Origin: Nitrosomonas sp.
Lineage (GTDB): Bacteria; Pseudomonadota; Gammaproteobacteria; Burkholderiales; Nitrosomonadaceae
Assembly (NCBI RefSeq): GCF_022842015.1
Contig: NZ_JALHQJ010000005.1
Span: forward strand, 1 to 62,238
Length of the DNA stretch: 62,238 bases
Direction of reading: 5' to 3'
The position numbers and the translations under genes were made by a program. Shown piece by piece: positions 56,549-62,238 of this stretch (its first letter is position 1; each line of letters opens with the position of its first letter). A model generated the notes under the pieces. That model was given only the letters and a program-made list of their open reading frames with translations, searched no databases and was not told the origin of the DNA.

Positions 56549-56749
56549 TTACTTACGCATCCACCACAATATCAACGTCAGCACAACCGAGATCAACAAT
56601 CCTGTCATCAACGGAAAATAAAAGCTGAAATTCTTGCGTTCGATATGAATATCGCCAGGCAAGCGGCCTAATGGCAATTGCGACAACCAGGGCCACAATA
56701 AACCCAACACAAGCAGTAAGATTCCTAAGGTAATCAGTAATTGTTGCAT
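56549..56749 (-). CDS. DUF2905 small membrane protein
   Basis: A 66-residue protein with two membrane helices: MQQLLITLGILLLVLGLLWPWL, then LPLGRLPGDIHIERKNFSFYFPL, and the second helix. The GRLPGDI(x)IER(x)NF(x)FYFP core is the DUF2905 signature. The function is unknown. An upstream ATG at 56764 is possible. It is convergent with hoxH. Confidence 0.88.
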   Translation of the reverse strand: MQQLLITLGILLLVLGLLWPWLSQLPLGRLPGDIHIERKNFSFYFPLMTGLLISVVLTLILWWMRK

Positions 56750-56789
56750 GGTGCAATATCTCATTCAAACATCAATCCAATGGATTGAT

Positions 56790-57305
56790 TCAATTTTGTT
56801 CTGGAAAGATCAACTGATCAGTTGCAAAACCCAATGCACTGGATTGCTGCACAAACCGATGGATCAATTCTTCGCTAACCGTGGGCATTCTTGCTAATAA
56901 CCATAGGTACGATTTGTCATAGCTGGTCACAAAGGCGTACTGATAATTTTCCTTGTCCAAATCAAACACGATATAAGCGCCATAAAATGGGCCGAAGAAA
57001 GAAACTTTCAAATAACCTTCCTGCTGACCCCTAGCAAAATATGCCTTGCCTTCGGCTTCTTTCCACTTATTATCCGCCGCCGAGAAACCTTTATTGATGA
57101 CCCTCACGCCGCCATCGTCACGTAAAGAATACTCCGCGGTCACCTGATCAAGTCCGCGTTCAAATGAATGATTGAGCCGGGCGATTTCATACCACTTGCC
57201 CAAATATTTATCGAGTTCAAATCCGTCAACCGGTGCAATATCCTGTGGTATCGATAAACACCCGTTTAGTAGAAAGCTGAGAAAAAAACTTAAAAGTAAA
57301 CGCAT
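56790..57305 (-). CDS. blc: Outer-membrane lipocalin Blc
   Basis: A 171-residue lipocalin with a lipoprotein signal (LLNGC, Cys about 16), then the core VDGFELDKYLGKWYEIARLNHSFERG and a final YDKSYLWLLARMPTV, as in Blc. It binds lipids or fatty acids at the inner face of the outer membrane, mostly in stress. It begins two bases past the stop of an oxidoreductase relic, so it may be read from that gene's former promoter. Confidence 0.93.
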   Translation of the reverse strand: MRLLLSFFLSFLLNGCLSIPQDIAPVDGFELDKYLGKWYEIARLNHSFERGLDQVTAEYSLRDDGGVRVINKGFSAADNKWKEAEGKAYFARGQQEGYLKVSFFGPFYGAYIVFDLDKENYQYAFVTSYDKSYLWLLARMPTVSEELIHRFVQQSSALGFATDQLIFPEQN

Positions 57306-57307
57306 TT

Positions 57308-57710
57308 TTAGGTACTCATGATGTCGTTAATACCGGACACAGTATATTCTTGCACACCCCAAGTACAAAGTGTCGCCAGATCGGGTTGATTGAGCACTGC
57401 ACCCGTTTCGATCCGCGCCGACAAATCGGGTTTTGCCAAGAAGCTGGCGCCGAAAGCTACTGCATCCACTTTCCCTGCGGCGATTTCCCTACCCGCTTCC
57501 TCGCAGGCTAACCCATATTACTAATCAATACCTCTTTATAATGTTGAAAAATGGGCGTCATGACATCGCCACTTTGTAACTGGTAAAAATCACTGCGCTT
57601 CGCATGTCGTACGCAAGATCATATCCATTGAACCGAATCGCCCGCACGACAACAAGTGAGTGGCGCCATGAAGATACAGTTAGGCACGACCAGCGTATCG
57701 AGTTTTGTGG
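57308..57710 (-). pseudogene. Relic of an old-yellow-enzyme (NemA-like) oxidoreductase
   Basis: Pieces of an FMN-dependent ene-reductase are visible in different frames. At the start side is KLDTLVVPNCIFMAPLTCCRA (the family's TPLxLG..LPNRIVMAPLTRSRA), then a segment SGDVMTPIF..EVLISNMG that ends in a stop, then in another frame EEAGREIAAGKVDAVAFGASFLAKPDLSARIETG. About 70 percent of the gene between the first two parts is gone. It lies directly upstream of blc. Confidence 0.72.
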
Positions 57711-57785
57711 CAAAAACAACACAGTCGTCCGGTTTTATTCCTCGAAATTGAATCATTCATAATTCGGTGCTAATAGGAAGAGCAC

Positions 57786-57869
57786 TTAGTACGCAAACTC
57801 TAACTTCGACAGCCACTCATCGTTTTTGAGAAAGGGAATTCGCCCCTCCGTTGAAGATGTCATTGCCAT
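57786..57869 (-). CDS. 27-codon frame, probable gene fragment
   Basis: The frame MAMTSSTEGRIPFLKNDEWLSKLEFAY has AAGGAAATAATAATA before its ATG, so it looks like the true start of a gene that was cut short by deletion. It could be the N-terminus of a peroxidase- or decarboxylase-like protein; I cannot name it. It lies next to the oxidoreductase relic. The remaining bases to 58241 hold nothing else. Confidence 0.3.
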   Translation of the reverse strand: MAMTSSTEGRIPFLKNDEWLSKLEFAY

Positions 57870-58241
57870 TATTATTATTTCCTTTTTATTGGATAAATGA
57901 CTACTGCAGCGTAATTTAAAGAATTGATGCGCACTAATAAACAAAAAAATTACTTTTTTAGAATAGGCACCTTTTTCACCGCTTTTTCTTGATCACACCT
58001 TAAAGTATCAAGATATAAGATAAAAATATATAAGCACTTTACTAAGTTTTTGGTCTCTTCGATTCAATTTCTCTCCCTTTGGAATAGGGATTTTTTCTCA
58101 GACAAAATAAAAGACTTGGTAACAAATAACCGTTGAAATTTGTTTATTTCTGTCAGCCAGAAGGATTTACTAAGTGCTTATTATTAGAATAAACAATTAA
58201 TTGTGACATTGGAAAACTGAGTTTTCAGGTACTTTAAAATA

Positions 58242-58281
58242 ATGTGAATTAAATGTGAAATAAGTGTGAACTTTTTGTGAA
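58242..58281 (+). promoter_or_regulatory. Four TGTGAA repeats at exact 11-bp period
   Basis: TGTGAA occurs at 58243, 58254, 58265 and 58276, each a 7-mer NTGTGAA separated by four AT-rich bases. This head-to-tail 7+4 spacing is the layout bound by PhoB/OmpR-type response regulators; the sequence is not the E. coli pho box. It lies 68-107 bases before the first of two small membrane protein genes. Confidence 0.7.
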
Positions 58282-58348
58282 GCAACCCGTCGAATTGCTA
58301 ACAAAACATTTTCAAATATTTCGATAATTTTTAATTAAGGAGATTTTC

Positions 58349-58543
58349 ATGACTACCAATCAAATTTTTGCAATTGCAGCATTAATCATCAGTGGAGTTT
58401 TTTTTGGAGTTTTATTCATGTTTGGATTGCCACAGTCCATTTTAGAATGGGTAATCACGGATGGCCTGCTTGCTGTCATTCTTTATATAAGTTACCTAGC
58501 AATAGGCGTGTTCAAAGGAAGATCGACACCAAGGATGCATTAA
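58349..58543 (+). CDS. 64-residue membrane protein A (paralog pair)
   Basis: A protein with two membrane helices (about 5-27 and 34-54), MTTNQIFAIAALIISGVFFG and a basic C-terminus (KGRSTPRMH). A strong TTAAGGAGATTTTC precedes the ATG. It is about 45 percent identical to the next gene by eye, sharing QIF, FFG, LPxS, W and ILYI. I do not recognise a family. The phased repeats upstream suggest strong control by a response regulator. Confidence 0.7.
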   Translation: MTTNQIFAIAALIISGVFFGVLFMFGLPQSILEWVITDGLLAVILYISYLAIGVFKGRSTPRMH

Positions 58544-58638
58544 TTTAACAAATAAAAGACATATTTATTAAGGATGGATCATCTAAGGTGAAATCCTCTT
58601 AACACAATTTTAATAAACTTTACTTATAAGGAGATTTT

Positions 58639-58857
58639 ATGAAAACGAGTCAGATTTTTGTTGTTTCAGCAATAGTCATTACAGCGACTTTTTTTGGTAT
58701 TTTATCGATATTTGATTTACCAGAATCGGTAACCGACTGGTTTATCTCTGATGTAATTCTCGGCGCAATACTGTATATCAATTATCTGGTGATTGCTGTG
58801 TTAAGTAACGCATCCAAAACCAGAAGATCCTACGCAGGGAAAAAAGTTACTGCATAA
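58639..58857 (+). CDS. 72-residue membrane protein B (paralog pair)
   Basis: The second copy of the pair: MKTSQIFVVSAIVITATFFG, then LPESVTDWFISDVILGAILYINYLVIAVL and a longer basic tail (SKTRRSYAGKKVTA). The ribosome site ATAAGGAGATTTT is almost the same as that of its neighbour. It follows after 95 bases and has a terminator behind it, so the two form one unit. The tails differ most, so they may have different partners. Confidence 0.7.
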   Translation: MKTSQIFVVSAIVITATFFGILSIFDLPESVTDWFISDVILGAILYINYLVIAVLSNASKTRRSYAGKKVTA

Positions 58858-58870
58858 AACTCTCCAATTT

Positions 58871-58917
58871 AATGGGGTTAAGGTGGTTGAATTAATCGCT
58901 TTAGCCCCATTCTTTTA
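58871..58917 (+). terminator. Terminator of the small-membrane-protein pair
   Basis: ATGGGGTTAAG pairs with CTTTAGCCCCAT (two G-U pairs), followed by TCTTTTATTC. It starts 14 bases after the second gene. Confidence 0.82.
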
Positions 58918-58952
58918 TTCAGAATTAAGAAATAAGCTGTGGGGTTAGCGCA

Positions 58953-59921
58953 TCATAATTGCCTAAATCGCTCAGGTGGCTGATCGAGCCAATGAATCAA
59001 TCCTAGCGCATTCAACCGGATATCCGTACTCAGGAGCTCGTTGATTTCAGTTTGCGGTAATTGACAACCATGTTCCGACAACCTTCGCAAAAGTAACTCG
59101 CTTAATGCTTCAGAAATAATTAATTGTCTCTCAGCTCCATTACCTTTTGCGCGTTGCGCAATCTCAACATGCGCATCAATCAGATCATGCAGGGATTGTG
59201 CATGATCTGCTAAATTACCGATCTGGCTATAGTGTGTCAAATATGCATAGTGTGGTTGATAGCCCATGATGCGGTCAATTGAAGTGTGTGCCGCAACAGG
59301 ATCAAATTGAACGGGCGAGGTAGTCGGAAAAACAAATTCTTTTCCATTAACATCGAACTCCCGATAAGAAACTCCAAATGTATCGCCCGTAAAAAAAGAC
59401 TGACTACGCTTATCATAGATACAATTATGGTGACGTGCATGACCCGGCGTGTCGAGGAACAATAGCGAGCGTCCATTGAGGTCAATGCGGCCTTCGTCAG
59501 ATGCTTCCACAATCCGCGCGACATCAATCGGAACAATCTCACCATAAACACGCTTAAACTCGGCCTCTCCGTAAACGCTCATTGCACCGGCAACGAGTCG
59601 TGCCGGATTTGCCATATGGCTTGCGCCACGAGGATGAACAATCAGCTTGGCATGCGGAAAAAGCCGCATACATTCGCTTGCGCCACCAGCATGATCAAGA
59701 TGAATATGCGTCAAAATCACATAGGCCAAGTCTTTAGTGGCTATATTCTTATGCTTGAGTGCTGCGACCACGCCCGGAATGGAAAAGGACGTACCAGTAT
59801 CCACCAGCGCGGCCACTCCCTTTTCTACAATCAAGTGTATCGCTGCCCGTCTGGGACGGTGAAATTGGGCATCAATAGCACTAATGCCATATTCATAATC
59901 GGTAATAAGTGGTAGTGACAT
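58953..59921 (-). CDS. Metallo-beta-lactamase-fold hydrolase
   Basis: A 322-residue MBL-fold protein with the zinc motif HIHLDHAGG (about residues 72-80), then LDTPGHARHH and FTGDTFG. A C-terminal helical segment (about 230-322) follows, as in glyoxalase-II-like members. The real substrate is unknown. It follows acs after 49 bases on the same strand and may be co-transcribed; a thioester-type substrate would fit that context (inference). Confidence 0.87.
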   Translation of the reverse strand: MSLPLITDYEYGISAIDAQFHRPRRAAIHLIVEKGVAALVDTGTSFSIPGVVAALKHKNIATKDLAYVILTHIHLDHAGGASECMRLFPHAKLIVHPRGASHMANPARLVAGAMSVYGEAEFKRVYGEIVPIDVARIVEASDEGRIDLNGRSLLFLDTPGHARHHNCIYDKRSQSFFTGDTFGVSYREFDVNGKEFVFPTTSPVQFDPVAAHTSIDRIMGYQPHYAYLTHYSQIGNLADHAQSLHDLIDAHVEIAQRAKGNGAERQLIISEALSELLLRRLSEHGCQLPQTEINELLSTDIRLNALGLIHWLDQPPERFRQL

Positions 59922-59970
59922 ATCTCTCCGGTTTTTGAAACCTTTTGTTCGAATTATGCAATTTTGAAAG

Positions 59971-61941
59971 TTATTTTGATGGATATTTTAATTGCTCAAG
60001 AATGGCTGGATTCTCCAGCGTGGAAATATCCTGGGTAATTTCTTCGCCTTTAGCAAGCGTACGTAATAGCCGACGCATAATTTTACCAGATCGAGTTTTC
60101 GGTAGATTTTCTCCAAAACGAATTTCATCCGGCTTGGCAATCGGACCAATTTCTTTGGCCACCCACTCACGCAAGGTATGGGTAATTTGCGCAATTTCCT
60201 CTCCCTGCGGATATTGGCCTTTGAGCACCACAAAAGCTATCACAGATTCCCCTTTGATTTCATGCGGCTTACCAACCACAGCAGCCTCTGCGACTAATGG
60301 ATGCGCTACCAACGCTGATTCAATTTCCATCGTCCCCAACCGGTGCCCGGATACATTCAGTACATCGTCAGTACGCCCCATGATCCAGAAATAACCATCG
60401 GTATCACGATATGCGGAATCACCCGCCAGATAATACTTGCCGTTACCCATATCCTCTGGAAAATAAGTCTTTCTAAAGCGCTCAGGATCACGCCAGAGGG
60501 TACGTACCTGCGAAGGAAAAGGTTTCTTGATCACCAGAAAACCGCCTTTGCCATTTTCGACATCATGTCCAGTTTCGTCGACTATCGCCGCAAAAATCCC
60601 CGGTAACGGAAAGGTACATGAACCCGGCTTGAGCGCAACCGCACCCGGTGCTGGTGCAATCATGTGACTGCCTGTTTCTGTTTGCCACCAAGTATCAACG
60701 ATCGGACAACGCGACTGACCTACTTTTTCGTAAAACCACATCCAGGCCTCCGGATTAATCGGCTCGCCGACCGAGCCCAGCAATCGCAACGATGAAAGCT
60801 CATATTGTTGTGGCAGATCCGCACCCAACTTAATCAATGAGCGAATTGCGGTAGGTGCCGTATAAAATGTTGTAACTTTGTGTTTCTGTATGATTTCCCA
60901 AAAACGAGCGGCATTAGGATAAGTGGGTATTCCTTCAAAAATCACTTGAGTAGCGCCCATTGCAAGAGGTCCATAGGCCACATAACTGTGGCCGGTAATC
61001 CAACCGACATCCGCAGTACACCAAAATACATCCGTAGGCTTATAGTCAAAAATCCATTGCATACTTTCTTTGATTCCAAGCAAATAGCCCGCACTGGAAT
61101 GTTGAACACCCTTAGGTTTGCCAGTGGATCCGGATGTATAGAGTGTAAACAATGGATGTTCAGCATCTACCCATTCGGGATCACATTGGGAACTGGCATT
61201 TTCCGTAAGCTCATGCCACCAGACATCACGTGCGGGATTAAATCGAATATCAGTGCCCGTTCTTTGATAAACCACAACCAATCGAACAGAAATCGCGTCA
61301 GTCATACTCAAGGCTTCATCAACAATTGATTTGAGCGGATTTCGTTTACCACCGCGCACCTGCTCATCAGCTGTAATAACGGCTACCGCATCGGCATCGT
61401 GGATACGCTCATGCAGACTTTTAGCTGAAAACCCACCAAATACCACCGAATGAATTGCACCAATACGTGCGCAGGCTTGCATCGCAACAACCGCTTCAAT
61501 ACGCATCGGCATATAAATGACAACGCGATCACCTTTCTTGATATTTTGTGATTTCAATGCATTGGCAAGCTTACAAACACGTTGATGAAGATCATAATAC
61601 GTCGAGCGTATGACTTCTCCCTCATCGGATTCAAAAATGATGGCGACCTTATCGGCTTGCATTTCTAGATGCCGGTCAAGGCAATTATATGAAACGTTTA
61701 ATACGCCATCACTAAACCATTGGAAAAATGGCGCCTCTTGATCATTCAACACTTGCGTAAAAGGCTTATGCCATACGATCTGTTCCTGCGCCCGTTTTGC
61801 CCAGAAATTTAAATAATCCTGCTCTGCTTCCGCACATAAAGTCTGATATGCCTGGAAACTAGGTAAGTTTGCTTTGCTGGCAAATTCTTTCGAAGGTGGA
61901 AAAACTCGGGTTTCGCTTAATATTGATTCAAGGGTCGGCAT
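59971..61941 (-). CDS. acs: Acetyl-CoA synthetase
   Basis: A 656-residue AMP-forming enzyme making acetyl-CoA from acetate. [20 protein letters not shown] (about 270-289), [47 protein letters not shown] and the acetylatable lysine in [11 protein letters not shown] are all present. CTGGAGATTAAGC precedes the ATG. Length and motif order are normal. In an ammonia oxidiser it would allow acetate scavenging. Confidence 0.97.
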   Translation of the reverse strand: MPTLESILSETRVFPPSKEFASKANLPSFQAYQTLCAEAEQDYLNFWAKRAQEQIVWHKPFTQVLNDQEAPFFQWFSDGVLNVSYNCLDRHLEMQADKVAIIFESDEGEVIRSTYYDLHQRVCKLANALKSQNIKKGDRVVIYMPMRIEAVVAMQACARIGAIHSVVFGGFSAKSLHERIHDADAVAVITADEQVRGGKRNPLKSIVDEALSMTDAISVRLVVVYQRTGTDIRFNPARDVWWHELTENASSQCDPEWVDAEHPLFTLYTSGSTGKPKGVQHSSAGYLLGIKESMQWIFDYKPTDVFWCTADVGWITGHSYVAYGPLAMGATQVIFEGIPTYPNAARFWEIIQKHKVTTFYTAPTAIRSLIKLGADLPQQYELSSLRLLGSVGEPINPEAWMWFYEKVGQSRCPIVDTWWQTETGSHMIAPAPGAVALKPGSCTFPLPGIFAAIVDETGHDVENGKGGFLVIKKPFPSQVRTLWRDPERFRKTYFPEDMGNGKYYLAGDSAYRDTDGYFWIMGRTDDVLNVSGHRLGTMEIESALVAHPLVAEAAVVGKPHEIKGESVIAFVVLKGQYPQGEEIAQITHTLREWVAKEIGPIAKPDEIRFGENLPKTRSGKIMRRLLRTLAKGEEITQDISTLENPAILEQLKYPSK

Positions 61942-62199
61942 GCTTAATCTCCAGTACTAATCAGTCCAATATACTGGATCGGGATTGTATCACTGGCGCT
62001 CAATAGATACGGAATTCTTATTTTGAGAGTAGACGAATCAAGCGAATAGCCCCACAAAAAGGGTGAAAGCAGAAACACGGATAGAAATGTCGAAAATCGC
62101 TAAGGCATTGCCCTTTTGCGAAGGCTATGTCACAATTAGTTGTTGAACCTGCCTTGTTTTGCCAAGAGATGCTATAAAACAAAGGATTGGTGTAATACT

Positions 62200-62216
62200 T
62201 TGACCGAGACGGTCAA
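62200..62216. promoter_or_regulatory. Perfect TTGACCG-AGA-CGGTCAA palindrome
   Basis: A 7-bp perfect inverted repeat with 3-base spacer, of the size bound by TetR-type regulators. It probably controls a gene just beyond the right end of the window; the acs start is 259 bases away on the other side. Nothing else is visible between 61942 and the end. Confidence 0.45.
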
Positions 62217-62238
62217 TCATTCTGTGCCATCCGAGGTA

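Overview
The window reads as the chromosome of an ammonia-oxidising betaproteobacterium of the genus Nitrosomonas, probably of the N. oligotropha/ureae type. The strongest evidence is a nitrosocyanin gene with all four copper ligands, a cytochrome P460 gene nearby, squalene-hopene cyclase with HpnG, and exosortase-A-associated genes. The species assignment is inference; the gene families are read directly from the translated sequence.

Layout. 1-2840: an empty flank, then a complete IS66-type element. 2928-15284 (all minus strand): a diguanylate cyclase, a secreted RNase T2, a tight four-gene run (exosortase-associated acyltransferase, short periplasmic binding protein, porin, CACHE-PAS-GGDEF-EAL protein), and the exosortase-A-associated decarboxylase and acyl-CoA ligase. 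15478-22901: gltX, tRNA-Ala(GGC), tRNA-Glu(TTC), a host-attachment-family protein, a short HPF-type ribosome factor, yidD, an APC permease, a DedA protein and an AI-2E-type permease. 23509-28262: a 35-residue membrane protein and an AttH/FtsX/ATPase export system. 28527-34983: a PpiC isomerase, a HlyC-like acyltransferase, two tandem 475-residue RTX proteins that each have a CRP-like promoter and a terminator, and an ABC exporter. 34985-39816: hpnG, shc, mlaA and an exbB without exbD. 40403-45142: a GNAT gene, a HipBA module whose toxin frame is broken at a TTGA tetranucleotide repeat, a TetR regulator, a YdjM-type membrane hydrolase and a coiled-coil membrane protein. 45476-47423: nitrosocyanin, a small conserved protein and cytochrome P460. 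47743-56537: a DUF1614 protein and a NAD-reducing [NiFe] hydrogenase (hoxF, hoxU, hoxY, hoxH) split by an opposite-strand MASE1-PAS-GGDEF-EAL gene. 56549-62238: DUF2905, a lipocalin, an old-yellow-enzyme relic, two paralogous small membrane proteins behind four 11-bp-phased TGTGAA repeats, a metallo-beta-lactamase-fold hydrolase and acetyl-CoA synthetase.

How the parts fit. Energy metabolism is represented by nitrosocyanin and P460 (nitrogen oxidation) and by Hox (H2 to NADH). Envelope and surface biology is prominent: hopanoids, lipid asymmetry (MlaA), RTX proteins, an exosortase-linked acyl pathway and porins. Three c-di-GMP proteins lie close to surface or hydrogenase genes. No single locus is clearly a wholly new system. 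The best leads are the split hox operon, the phased-repeat promoter with its twin small membrane proteins, the duplicated RTX transcription units with matching CRP-like architecture, the tetranucleotide-split HipA, the Ala-131 P460, and the binding-protein/porin/GGDEF-EAL operon.
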